Shown here: positions 1-7,146 of the stretch, piece after piece
Position numbering within the stretch: position 1 is the stretch's first letter
How the letters are laid out: each line of letters starts with the position of its first letter
Assembly (NCBI GenBank): GCA_022564195.1
Contig: JADFLW010000016.1
Coordinates: 1-35,494, forward strand
Length of the DNA stretch: 35,494 nt
Source of the DNA: Patescibacteria group bacterium
GTDB lineage: Bacteria; Patescibacteriota; Microgenomatia; UBA1400; Chisholmbacteraceae
Direction: 5' to 3'
The notes under the pieces: generated by a model
Database searches by the model: none
Told to the model about the DNA's origin: nothing
Seen by the model: only the letters and a program-made list of their open reading frames with translations
Program-made: the position numbers and the translations under genes

Positions 1-1
1 A

Positions 2-70
2 GGTTATGACAAATACACAAAAGATGACCTGCTGCCAGAAAAACTAAAAGGTAAAAAATACTATCGTTGA
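2..70 (+). CDS. rarA: 3' end of a probable rarA (replication-associated recombination AAA+ ATPase)
   Basis: Only the last 22 codons and the TGA stop lie in the window; the gene enters from the left. The peptide reads GYDKYTKDDLLPEKLKGKKYYR. RarA/MgsA proteins, ATPases acting at stalled replication forks, commonly end in a tail of the form Y..LPE.LKG.KYY, which is the basis for the call. No ATPase motif is visible because the rest of the gene is outside. A second copy of this tail lies at 2130-2165. The assignment rests on a short motif from memory, so it is moderate. Confidence 0.55.
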   Translation, partial: GYDKYTKDDLLPEKLKGKKYYR

Positions 71-204
71 AAATAATGACTAAACTCTATTTTAAACTTT
101 TCCAAGAAGGAATAGAGCCTTTCGAGAAATACAAGCCGTAACTCGTAGCTTCTAATCCAAAACCCTTCTCAAGATAGATCCGTTCATACCATGAGAATTT
201 ATAG

Positions 205-210
205 TATAAT
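205..210 (+). promoter_or_regulatory. Probable -10 box (TATAAT) of the 609-residue gene
   Basis: A perfect TATAAT lies 34 bases before the start codon at 245. No good -35 hexamer is seen at the right distance. The rest of 71-244 holds no convincing gene; a 21-codon frame at 76-141 is too short to support. Confidence 0.4.
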
Positions 211-244
211 TCACCCACTTATTCGGGTTTTATAAGGTTGAGAT

Positions 245-2074
245 ATGAAAGAGGAAGGAATTGATCGAAATTTAGCAATTGAAACACTAAGGCCGACAGT
301 CGACTCTTTTCTCAGCCAACTCGAACCGCAAGAAGTACATGCCCAGCCAGGATTTCTCGGCGGTATAGGATACATTCAGTACGATCTAGACGAACTATGG
401 AAACTCCATGAAATATCTGCAGTGTTTGGGCTCCCAAATGAAACCTGGTTTCAGGAGATCGAAAAGAGACAGAAAGAAAATGTTGAGTATGCACTCGAAG
501 TTGATGATCCTGTTACTGCTGTTGAAGTGAGAGAAAAGTATATACAGACTCTTCTCAAACAAAACAGAGTTCAAGAAGCAATTCAACATGCATTATCAAT
601 CACAGATGGTATTGATACCTCAGAACCAGAAGAACCAGACCCATCTGATTTTGAGTCTACATCAAAAGAGGCGTTTAGCGCCCTCATTGAATGGTCAGGT
701 AAATCTATGGGAGCTTGGCAGTTAAACCAGAAGCGAGGAAGGGTAATAAGAAATATAGCAATTCATCTGATAGAACAAGGAAAGATAACTGAGGCAGAAG
801 ATTTAGTAAGAAGAACGGATGAAGAAATACAATCATTTAGCTTATTCGATGCGCTATTAGGACATTATCAAAAGGTGGATGATTTTCAAGCAATACATGA
901 ACTGATGGGTAAGATCGACATAAGGTTGGGAGAACTCGAACCAGAATCAATAGACTATCGTTTTATCAGAGCGACACGAAACAAATGTTTGCAGTCTTTA
1001 GCAAACAAAGCAATTGAGACAAGTGATAGAAGAATCGCAATTGAATACGCTGAAAAGATAAGCGTTCCCGCAGCCAAAATAGCATGGTATGAGGAATATG
1101 TTGACCATCTCGTGAACCAAGGAGAAACGACGGAAGCAAAACGAGTAGTCAACAGGATAATGGAGATGTTAGATCAGGAGACAGAGTGGGAAGAAGAGAA
1201 TATTGAATTTGATGAATCTGTTGGAAGGCTTGATTGGACGAGTGAACGAAGGGGAAGGAAGCAATTCAGCCTTCATAATCGTGCAACAAAGCTAATCGAT
1301 TTTGCGGAGCAATTCACAGATTGCACTGATTTCGACGATGTTGTAGACAGATTGATTGATGGCTCAAAAGAAGACGGGAATGATGGTATTATTTTCGCAA
1401 TTGAACATTCAGCTCTAAAAGGCCAAGTTTATCTTCGGGGGAAACTCATGGAGTTATTTTCAAGAAGAGGAGATTGGAAAAGGATGGACGAAGAATACCA
1501 TGAAACATTACGCAGACACACAGATAGCCAAGATTCAATCAATGCAAAACTGGCAGAAATTCTCATTAACGAAGATCCCGAGCAAGCTAAGAACATAATT
1601 GTTTCACTCACTGATCCGAAGATAAAATGTAATAAATTATCAGAATTTTATCTGACATGTTTCCAACGTGGGACATTAGATGTATCTCAATGGAGAACGT
1701 ATGCTCGAGAAATTGAGATGATTGAGAATACCTTATTAAATAAGGGAGAATGGAATGCTGACATCACAGAGCTACTTGATGAAGGAGCGAAGGAAGAGGA
1801 TATTCCGGAAGATAATGATCCTTCTTTGGCAACGGTTGCTCACTTTGGAAGTTGGGCAGTCGGAGATATGCCTTCTGGGGAAGAGTCATTCTGGAGAATT
1901 TCACCGCACTTCATTTCCTCAGCCGCATTAATAGCTTATAAAAGGGGAAGATATGATGTGATGACAGAAGTTATCAACGACGCTAGAGTTGATATAAACT
2001 CGAAGATCAGAATACTTCATGAAGTCAGCTTGAAATTAAGGGATGGAAATACTATCGCGAGAGGAGCAAATTAG
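245..2074 (+). CDS. Hypothetical helical-repeat (TPR/solenoid-like) protein, 609 aa
   Basis: I do not recognise a named family. The protein is soluble and charged, with no signal peptide or membrane segment. It contains repeated helix pairs of the TPR or HEAT type, with units such as LLKQNRVQEAIQHALSI near residue 105, HLIEQGKITEAEDLVRR near 178 and HLVNQGETTEAKRVVNRI near 290. Such solenoids usually serve as protein-binding scaffolds. The ATG at 245 follows a purine-rich GGTTGAG and a TATAAT at 205-210. Codon use looks more AT-rich than the genes from 2.4 kb on. It sits between two copies of a rarA-like tail, which suggests that it arrived by recombination. No enzyme motif is visible. Confidence 0.6.
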   Translation: MKEEGIDRNLAIETLRPTVDSFLSQLEPQEVHAQPGFLGGIGYIQYDLDELWKLHEISAVFGLPNETWFQEIEKRQKENVEYALEVDDPVTAVEVREKYIQTLLKQNRVQEAIQHALSITDGIDTSEPEEPDPSDFESTSKEAFSALIEWSGKSMGAWQLNQKRGRVIRNIAIHLIEQGKITEAEDLVRRTDEEIQSFSLFDALLGHYQKVDDFQAIHELMGKIDIRLGELEPESIDYRFIRATRNKCLQSLANKAIETSDRRIAIEYAEKISVPAAKIAWYEEYVDHLVNQGETTEAKRVVNRIMEMLDQETEWEEENIEFDESVGRLDWTSERRGRKQFSLHNRATKLIDFAEQFTDCTDFDDVVDRLIDGSKEDGNDGIIFAIEHSALKGQVYLRGKLMELFSRRGDWKRMDEEYHETLRRHTDSQDSINAKLAEILINEDPEQAKNIIVSLTDPKIKCNKLSEFYLTCFQRGTLDVSQWRTYAREIEMIENTLLNKGEWNADITELLDEGAKEEDIPEDNDPSLATVAHFGSWAVGDMPSGEESFWRISPHFISSAALIAYKRGRYDVMTEVINDARVDINSKIRILHEVSLKLRDGNTIARGAN

Positions 2075-2171
2075 GAAATATCAGGAAATATATGGAAATA
2101 TAAAAAATGAGCGTGCCAACAGGAAGAGCCTACTACCTGACAAACTGAAGGGGAGGAAGTATTATAAATAA
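2043..2171 (+). pseudogene. Relic or duplicated C-terminal tail of rarA (42 codons)
   Basis: This frame starts at ATG 2043, overlaps the end of the 609-residue gene in another frame, and stops at TAA 2169-2171. Its last 13 residues, LLPDKLKGRKYYK, match the tail at 29-67 (LLPEKLKGKKYYR) at 10 of the first 12 positions. The DNA differs at 11 of 36 positions, mostly third codon positions. The part before the tail (REEQIRKYQEIYGNIKNER) shows nothing I recognise. It could be a translated small peptide, but a leftover of a second rarA allele is the simpler reading. Confidence 0.45.
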
Positions 2172-2173
2172 AT

Positions 2174-2431
2174 ATGGCAGAAGCTGATACGGAATTTCTC
2201 GAGGGGATACAGATAGACAAACCATACAGACTCCTGGGGTTTGAAAACGCCGAGGAAGGCTTTGATGAATTAGACAGTGAACTCAGCGGCACGCTGGACA
2301 GCTCGTCAGATGAAGTAAAAGAATACCTCAGGCAAAGGACCGAGCACATCGAGGACAGAAAAGATCACAAAAACGCGCTAAAACTGCTAGAAACAAGAAT
2401 ACGTTCTCTGAAAATGCAGCAGCAGTCGTAA
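2174..2431 (+). CDS. Small acidic hypothetical protein, 85 aa
   Basis: The gene begins two bases after the stop of the rarA-like tail. The product is short and acidic in its first half (MAEADTEFLEGIQIDKPYRLLGFENAEEG) and helical and charged in its second half, ending in a Gln-rich KMQQQS. There is no membrane segment, signal peptide or recognisable motif. The spacing suggests that it was once translated with the gene whose tail lies just upstream. No function can be assigned. Confidence 0.45.
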   Translation: MAEADTEFLEGIQIDKPYRLLGFENAEEGFDELDSELSGTLDSSSDEVKEYLRQRTEHIEDRKDHKNALKLLETRIRSLKMQQQS

Positions 2432-2464
2432 CTGGTTCCTGAGATCTTAACAACGAACTAAACC

Positions 2465-3070
2465 ATGCAGGATGGATATATCAAAAACCACTTCAAAAAA
2501 GTCGATCCGACAATCTATACAATTCTCAAGGACCTGGATTTGGAAAAATGGGTGAAAAGGCGCCCGAAATCCAAGTTTTTCTCTAGCTTATGCTCGGAAA
2601 TCATCTCCCAACAGCTCTCGGATAAAGCCGCCGGCACGATTCACAAGCGGTTCTTGAGCCTTTTACCCGACAAAAAAGTCACTCCGGACAATATTCTGAA
2701 TGTTACGGACAAGAAGCTGAGGAGCGCGGGCATGTCATGGGCAAAAGCAAGCTACCTCAAAAACATTGCTGCCAAAACGAAAAACGGAGAGTTGAACCTC
2801 AATGCCCTTCCTGAGATGTCAGATGGGCAAGTGACGCGGGAACTCACTGAGGTGAAGGGTATCGGCTCCTGGACGGCAGAAATGTTTCTGATTTTCTGTT
2901 TGGGCCGCGAAGATGTGTTCTCACACGGAGATCAAGGACTCAGAACCGCGATCAAGAAGCTCTACAAACTCAAATCGCCATCCCCACCACGAATAGAGAA
3001 GATCGTCAACAAGTGGAGCCCGTTTAAGTCTTACGGCTGCATTGCCCTCTGGCACAGCATAGATACATAA
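2465..3070 (+). CDS. DNA-3-methyladenine glycosylase-like protein, HhH-GPD superfamily
   Basis: This should be a base-excision-repair glycosylase that removes alkylated purines. The 201 residues match the HhH-GPD core: an early helical segment (SKFFSSLCSEIISQQLS near 36-52), the helix-hairpin-helix LTEVKGIGSWTAEMFLIF near 127-144, and the downstream DVFSHGDQGLR, in which Asp156 occupies the catalytic aspartate position of AlkA. The length fits the catalytic core without the extra N-terminal domain of E. coli AlkA. The gene is 14 bases before a histidine phosphatase and may be cotranscribed with it. A MutY/Nth-type role is unlikely, since no Cys cluster for an iron-sulfur centre is present. 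Confidence 0.85.
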   Translation: MQDGYIKNHFKKVDPTIYTILKDLDLEKWVKRRPKSKFFSSLCSEIISQQLSDKAAGTIHKRFLSLLPDKKVTPDNILNVTDKKLRSAGMSWAKASYLKNIAAKTKNGELNLNALPEMSDGQVTRELTEVKGIGSWTAEMFLIFCLGREDVFSHGDQGLRTAIKKLYKLKSPSPPRIEKIVNKWSPFKSYGCIALWHSIDT

Positions 3071-3084
3071 GGATAATTCAAATT

Positions 3085-3696
3085 ATGCCCAAAAAAATCA
3101 TTCTCATCCGCCACGCAGAGACTGAGCATACCCTTAAAGGAATTATCCAAGGTTGGCTCGACGTTCCGCTCAATAAAGCCGGCTTAAAGCAAGCGGAAAA
3201 ACTCGCCCACAGATTAAAAGACGAAGCCGTTGATGTCATTTATTCTTCAGATTTAAAACGCGCTTATCAAACTGCCAAGCCTTTAGCCAAAATAAAACAA
3301 TTGAAACCGATAAGAACGAAGAAAATTAGAGAATGGCATATGGGTACTTGGACAGGAAAAACCTGGAAGGTGATTAATAAAGAGTATTCTCATGTTTTTG
3401 ATGAAGTCGGCAACATAAAGGATTTAACTTGGAAAGGACATCAAGGAGAATCGATAAATGAATTAATCAAACGGCTCAAGTCATTCTTGAACCATTTATT
3501 TAAAAAACATCGCAACCAAACAGTGGTGATTTTTACTCACGCTGGAACTAAACGGAGGATCTTAGATTTATTAAAAGTTTTGCCAATGAAAGAGGGACGT
3601 CGCTTCGAAAATACCGCAGTCACGATTTTGAAAAAAATCGGCAAAGGTAAATATGCAATTCAGCTCTTAGGCGATATCAGCCATTTAGAAGAATAA
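3085..3696 (+). CDS. Histidine phosphatase family protein (phosphoglycerate mutase-like)
   Basis: A cytosolic phosphatase or mutase of the branch-2 histidine phosphatase fold. The signature is LIRHAET at residues 7-13, with His10 as the phosphorylated residue; Ala replaces the more common Gly of the RHG motif. The second catalytic histidine is His152 in FTHAGT. Supporting family positions are IYSSDLKRAYQTA near 52-64 and the phosphate-pocket Glu in the GESIN stretch near 120. At 203 residues it has normal family length. The substrate cannot be read from the sequence: cofactor-independent sugar-phosphate phosphatase, CobC-like and GpmB-like roles are all possible. Confidence 0.88.
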   Translation: MPKKIILIRHAETEHTLKGIIQGWLDVPLNKAGLKQAEKLAHRLKDEAVDVIYSSDLKRAYQTAKPLAKIKQLKPIRTKKIREWHMGTWTGKTWKVINKEYSHVFDEVGNIKDLTWKGHQGESINELIKRLKSFLNHLFKKHRNQTVVIFTHAGTKRRILDLLKVLPMKEGRRFENTAVTILKKIGKGKYAIQLLGDISHLEE

Positions 3697-3728
3697 GATG
3701 GACGCATCTTAAATTAAACCCTAGATTC

Positions 3729-3737
3729 TGCTAAAAT
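3729..3737 (+). promoter_or_regulatory. Extended -10 promoter element before the SurA-N gene
   Basis: TGCTAAAAT is a TGn extended -10 box 22 bases upstream of the ATG at 3760. Unlike several other promoters here it leaves room for a leader, and a Shine-Dalgarno-like GTGAGGA directly precedes the start. Confidence 0.35.
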
Positions 3738-3759
3738 CGGCGAGTCACAAGAGTGAGGA

Positions 3760-4497
3760 ATGAGCAGTATGGCAACGACAACGAAGAAACGAGCGACACG
3801 TATCAAAAAGGGAACCACTACCATGAAAAGAACAGGCCAAACGAAGAAAACCAAACGAGCAACTTCCAAAACCATAACTGCTCGTTCAATTTCCTTTGTC
3901 CAGTCGATAGCAAGCCATCGAAAAGCGATGATTTTATTATTTGCAATTCTCATTCTTGCACTTGGGGCGCTAAGATTTCGAGGTTTTCTCCTGCCCGCAA
4001 CAATCAATGGCAGACCACTGTTCATCTGGAAGTACCTGACAGAACTCCACCAAACATCCGGAAGCCAAGTGCTCAATCGACTCATAGCCGAACGTTTGAT
4101 CAATCAAAAAGCAGAGAAACAGGGTGTGAGCGTTCAACAGAGCGAGGTTGAGGATGAATTCAACAAATTGGAAGAACAGTTTTCTCAAGGAGGAGAATTT
4201 GACGCCTTCCTAGTGAGCCAAGGATTGACAAGAGATCAATTGCTCAGTCAACTGACACTCAATCTGAAAGTCCAAAAACTCTTGTCAGACCAAATTTCCG
4301 TGACCGACGAGGAGGTCAGCCAGTACTATGCCGACAATAAAGAGTTCTTCAACGAAGTATCAGAAACCGAGGCAGAAGCTCAAATCAGAAAAGATCTAGA
4401 GAACGAACAGCTTCAGCAGCAAGTAGCTCCCTGGCTGCAGCAATTGCGCGCAGAAGCTACCGTGAATATCTATCTTCCGGGATTCAATGTGCCCTAA
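3760..4497 (+). CDS. Membrane-anchored SurA N-terminal domain protein without a PPIase domain
   Basis: Probably an extracytoplasmic chaperone-like protein. It starts with about 45 residues rich in Lys, Arg and Thr (cytoplasmic side), then one membrane segment near 57-70 (MILLFAILILALGAL). The SurA_N-type helical domain follows: INGRPLFIWKY, then VLNRLIAERLINQKAEKQGVS with the typical Q.EVEDEF continuation, and the helix SVTDEEVSQYYADNKEFF near 188-205. Classical SurA and PrsA proteins carry a parvulin domain after this; here the protein ends soon after, so isomerase activity is not expected. The start at 3760 has a good ribosome site. It overlaps the following Nudix gene by 11 bases. Confidence 0.8.
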   Translation: MSSMATTTKKRATRIKKGTTTMKRTGQTKKTKRATSKTITARSISFVQSIASHRKAMILLFAILILALGALRFRGFLLPATINGRPLFIWKYLTELHQTSGSQVLNRLIAERLINQKAEKQGVSVQQSEVEDEFNKLEEQFSQGGEFDAFLVSQGLTRDQLLSQLTLNLKVQKLLSDQISVTDEEVSQYYADNKEFFNEVSETEAEAQIRKDLENEQLQQQVAPWLQQLRAEATVNIYLPGFNVP

Positions 4498-4984
4498 AAC
4501 CTCGCCGCTCAAAGCAGGAAAAGATTACATCGGTCTCGGAATTGGGGCCGTGATCCTCAATGCTGAAGGCGAGATTCTTTTGATGAAGCGAAGCCGCAAC
4601 CTTCCAAGTGATAGGACAACCGTCGGCATGTGGTCGATTCCAGGTGGAGAAGTGGAGTTTGGAGAAAGGGTCACAGACGCGCTCAGAAGGGAAATAAAAG
4701 AGGAAATAGGAGTCGAAATCACGATTAATAAGCTCATCGGGCATTGGGATCAGATCCTTCCAAAATCCAATATCCACTGGCACTCTGTGACCTTTGCATG
4801 CAGAATAAGCAAGGGTTCGCCAAAAATCATGGAGCCAGATAAGTTCGATCAATTAAAGTGGTTTCCTATAAAAAAAATTCCAAAAAATTCCGGCATTGCC
4901 CACGTCGCCGCCCCACTGCATATGTTGGGCAAAATGAGCAAAGCAGAGTTCAAAAAGCGCCTGAAAGAAACTCCAGAAAGCTAA
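4487..4984 (+). CDS. Nudix hydrolase
   Basis: A hydrolase of nucleoside diphosphates linked to another group. The Nudix box is intact at about residues 45-67: GGEVEFGE, then REIKEEIGVEI, which fits GX5EX7REUXEEXGU with the metal-binding glutamates in place. Upstream it has GIGAVILNAEGEILLMKRS and GMWSIPGG, as in MutT/ADP-ribose pyrophosphatase-like proteins. At 165 residues it is a single-domain enzyme. The ATG at 4487 lies inside the end of the preceding gene, consistent with translational coupling. The substrate is not evident. Confidence 0.9.
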   Translation: MCPKTSPLKAGKDYIGLGIGAVILNAEGEILLMKRSRNLPSDRTTVGMWSIPGGEVEFGERVTDALRREIKEEIGVEITINKLIGHWDQILPKSNIHWHSVTFACRISKGSPKIMEPDKFDQLKWFPIKKIPKNSGIAHVAAPLHMLGKMSKAEFKKRLKETPES

Positions 4985-4989
4985 TTACC

Positions 4990-5886
4990 ATGCTTCACGT
5001 CGTTTTCCACCCCAAATACCTCAACTACCGATTCGGCCCTGGCCATCCCTTCTGGCCGGAACGAGCGAAAGAATTTTTAAAAAGAATCGAAAAAGAGAAT
5101 CTAAAATACAAGCTCCACAAACCAAAAAAAGCAACCGATGAAGATATCATGCTCGCTCACGTTCCAGAATACCTCGATCGTGTGAAAAACTTGGCAAAGG
5201 CCAATGGCGCACTCTCGATCGATACGCCAGTCAACGAAGAAGTGGTTGAAGCAGCGTACTACTCAATAGGCGGAACACTCTTAGCAGCGCGGCTTGCGCT
5301 AGGAGGAAAACGAGTCATGAATCTGCTGGGTGGCTTACATCATGCCGGCATTGCGGACTCCTCAGGCTTTTGCATTTTCAATGATCACGCAATCGCCATA
5401 CGAAAGCTGCAAAAGAGCGGAAAGATCGAAACAGCCTTCGTCTTTGATGTCGACGTGCACGCCGGTCAAGGTACGCAGGAAATTTTCTATTCGGACCCAA
5501 CGGTGTTCACCCTGTCAATCCATCAGGATCCCAAGACGCTGTATCCCGGAACCGGATTTCCAGAACAAGAAGGCAAAGGAAAAGGACAAGGCTTCAACCG
5601 CAATATCATCCTGACTCCGGGATCAGGGGAAGAGCAATTTCTGAAAGCGGTAGAACAGGGACTGTCCTTGCAGACAAAGTTCAATCCAGATCTTACGGTT
5701 CTTATTCTCGGAGCTGATACCTACAAAGAAGATCCGCTGGCAAACATCAAATTGGAGCTGGAAACATACAAAAAACTGGGCAGGAAGCTCAAGGATATCG
5801 AGAATCTCTGCATCCTCTGCGCCGGCGGCTACTCCCGAAAAGTTCCAGATATCTGGCTTTCGTTTCTTTACGGATTTTTGAAATGA
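4990..5886 (+). CDS. Histone deacetylase superfamily protein (acetoin-utilisation/acetylpolyamine amidohydrolase-like)
   Basis: A zinc amidohydrolase predicted to remove acetyl groups from a lysine or polyamine. Seen in the 298 residues: the tandem active-site His117-His118 (GGLHHAG), zinc ligands Asp155 and His157 in FDVDVHAGQGTQ, a third ligand Asp243 in GADTYKEDPL, and the C-terminal GGYS whose Tyr corresponds to the transition-state tyrosine. The start is placed at ATG 4990, where the family begins (MLHVVFHPKY); a longer frame upstream is only overlap with the Nudix gene. It lies five bases after that gene and is probably coexpressed with it. Confidence 0.88.
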   Translation: MLHVVFHPKYLNYRFGPGHPFWPERAKEFLKRIEKENLKYKLHKPKKATDEDIMLAHVPEYLDRVKNLAKANGALSIDTPVNEEVVEAAYYSIGGTLLAARLALGGKRVMNLLGGLHHAGIADSSGFCIFNDHAIAIRKLQKSGKIETAFVFDVDVHAGQGTQEIFYSDPTVFTLSIHQDPKTLYPGTGFPEQEGKGKGQGFNRNIILTPGSGEEQFLKAVEQGLSLQTKFNPDLTVLILGADTYKEDPLANIKLELETYKKLGRKLKDIENLCILCAGGYSRKVPDIWLSFLYGFLK

Positions 5887-5892
5887 ATAGGA

Positions 5893-5922
5893 TTGCAAAA
5901 AGGCATTCAAGTAGTGTAGTAT
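5893..5922 (+). promoter_or_regulatory. Probable promoter TTGCAA-18-TAGTAT
   Basis: TTGCAA at 5893-5898 and TAGTAT at 5917-5922 are 18 bases apart. The -10 box overlaps the ATG at 5921, which argues for translation from the next in-frame ATG at 5936. Confidence 0.4.
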
Positions 5923-5935
5923 GAAGCCAAGAGTC

Positions 5936-6286
5936 ATGAGGAAAAATACGAAGCTTGATCCATCGTTGCTAATAAGGAAAACTCCTCTTCTTATATTTTT
6001 CTTCACCGGCATTGTTCTCACACAATCATCATTACTCTTTCCACAAAATCAAGGCAGGTTTCAGAAAGTCGCTGGCTGGCCGCTGACGATGTACGAAACA
6101 CGCTATCGCATTGAGAGGGATATTGAGCCCACGGGAACGATCATTCATCGCACGGTACAAGACGACAGTCAACTGATGTGGGGGAGGCTGGTGTTAAATA
6201 TCATTCTTTGGACATTCATCCTGTATGGAACCTGGTGGATGTATCAGAAGGTGTACCACACAAGTTCGAGTCAAGCTGTAGCCTAG
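5936..6286 (+). CDS. Small membrane protein of unknown function
   Basis: Two membrane segments are visible: one near the N-terminus (PLLIFFFTGIVLTQSSLLF) and one near the C-terminus (LVLNIILWTFILYGTWWMY). Between them lies about 55 residues of polar loop, probably outside the cell. I recognise no family. An alternative ATG at 5921 adds five residues, but it sits inside the putative -10 box, so the start at 5936 is preferred. It stands alone between the deacetylase-like gene and a secreted repeat-domain protein. Confidence 0.5.
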   Translation: MRKNTKLDPSLLIRKTPLLIFFFTGIVLTQSSLLFPQNQGRFQKVAGWPLTMYETRYRIERDIEPTGTIIHRTVQDDSQLMWGRLVLNIILWTFILYGTWWMYQKVYHTSSSQAVA

Positions 6287-6331
6287 AGGATTCTGCAGAG
6301 TATCTCCTCACCTTCCGTACAAAGACTTCCC

Positions 6332-6360
6332 TTGACAACATATAGAGAGGGTATTAGGCT
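6332..6360 (+). promoter_or_regulatory. Probable promoter with consensus -35 TTGACA
   Basis: A perfect TTGACA lies at 6332-6337. The -10 is uncertain: TAGGCT at 6355 has 17-base spacing but poor match, while TATTAG at 6352 matches better with short spacing. Either puts the transcript start very close to the ATG at 6368. Confidence 0.4.
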
Positions 6361-6367
6361 TGTGCGG

Positions 6368-7105
6368 ATGAAAAAAATTTTCACGACACTCACGCTTGCA
6401 ACACTCTCTATCCTCTTTCTCATACCGCTAGCCCAGGCAAGCCAGACACTGGAATTTGAAGATTCAGATCCATTCATTTCCCTGGCCGTGGACAAAAACG
6501 AAGTGAGTCCGGCCGAGGAATTGAAGTTCATCATTACCTATGGAAATCGGGGACCCCGACCAGCCGAAAACGTAAAAGTAACCCTCAATCAACCAATGGG
6601 TGGACGAGCGCCACTCGAATTTGTTTCATCCCAGCCTCAGCCAGATAATTGGCTTGCAAGCCAATACGGTAATCTCCCCGAATTTTTTATTACTCTGCTT
6701 GAAACCTATGAGGCGACTGAGGAAGGAAAAATTACCATCACGGCGCGAGTTCGGGAATCAGCCGCTCCACAGACGCTTACGGCAACGGTAAGTTTGCAAG
6801 CACCAAAACGGGAAATTGGAAAACGACTTGTCGTGTCCAATACGGCATCCACGAAAATCAGAGGAGCAGATGACTCATTCACCAGAAAAGAGGAGACAGA
6901 AGCAGATGCAACGGAAAGTGCGTTGTCAGTGAAACCCACCCAGGACAAGCTTCCCGAAGAAGAGGTGTCCAAGCCTGAAAGCGCATCAGAGGTCAAAGCA
7001 CGACTGCTGTCTTCAGAGGCAGTTTGGGCAACGGTACTTTTTCTCGGTTTTTCAGCACTGCTCATCCTCGCGTTCATTGCAGGAAGAAAGTCACAAGCAG
7101 GGTAA
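6368..7105 (+). CDS. Secreted, membrane-anchored DUF11/CARDB-like domain protein
   Basis: Predicted surface protein. It begins with a signal peptide (MKKIFTTLTLATLSILFLIPLAQAS, cleavage after about residue 23). One Ig-like domain of the DUF11/CARDB type follows, near residues 30-130, with the typical phrase ISLAVDKNEVSPAEELKFII, then YGNRGPRPAENVKVTL. After an acidic, Ser/Thr/Glu-rich linker, the C-terminus carries one membrane helix (VWATVLFLGFSALLILAFIAG) and a short basic tail. The start at ATG 6368 is chosen over 6332 because it begins the signal peptide. Its likely role is structural or adhesive; there is no catalytic motif. Confidence 0.65.
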   Translation: MKKIFTTLTLATLSILFLIPLAQASQTLEFEDSDPFISLAVDKNEVSPAEELKFIITYGNRGPRPAENVKVTLNQPMGGRAPLEFVSSQPQPDNWLASQYGNLPEFFITLLETYEATEEGKITITARVRESAAPQTLTATVSLQAPKREIGKRLVVSNTASTKIRGADDSFTRKEETEADATESALSVKPTQDKLPEEEVSKPESASEVKARLLSSEAVWATVLFLGFSALLILAFIAGRKSQAG

Positions 7106-7117
7106 GCGAGTTCCCGA

Positions 7118-7123
7118 TATAAT
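7118..7123 (+). promoter_or_regulatory. -10 box TATAAT before the beta-propeller dehydrogenase gene
   Basis: A perfect TATAAT lies 23 bases before the ATG at 7147. No Shine-Dalgarno sequence sits at normal distance; GAGGAA at 7125-7130 is too far from the start. Confidence 0.45.
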
Positions 7124-7146
7124 AGAGGAATGCATGTTCCCCGCTT

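Noticed and set aside
76-141. 21-codon frame beginning MTKLYFKLFQEG just after the rarA stop
   Set aside because: Too short, no clear ribosome site, no family likeness.
3714-4103. Minus-strand open frame opposite the SurA-N gene
   Set aside because: A shadow of the plus-strand gene; the plus frame has a membrane segment and SurA-N motifs, and this one has no motif or ribosome site.
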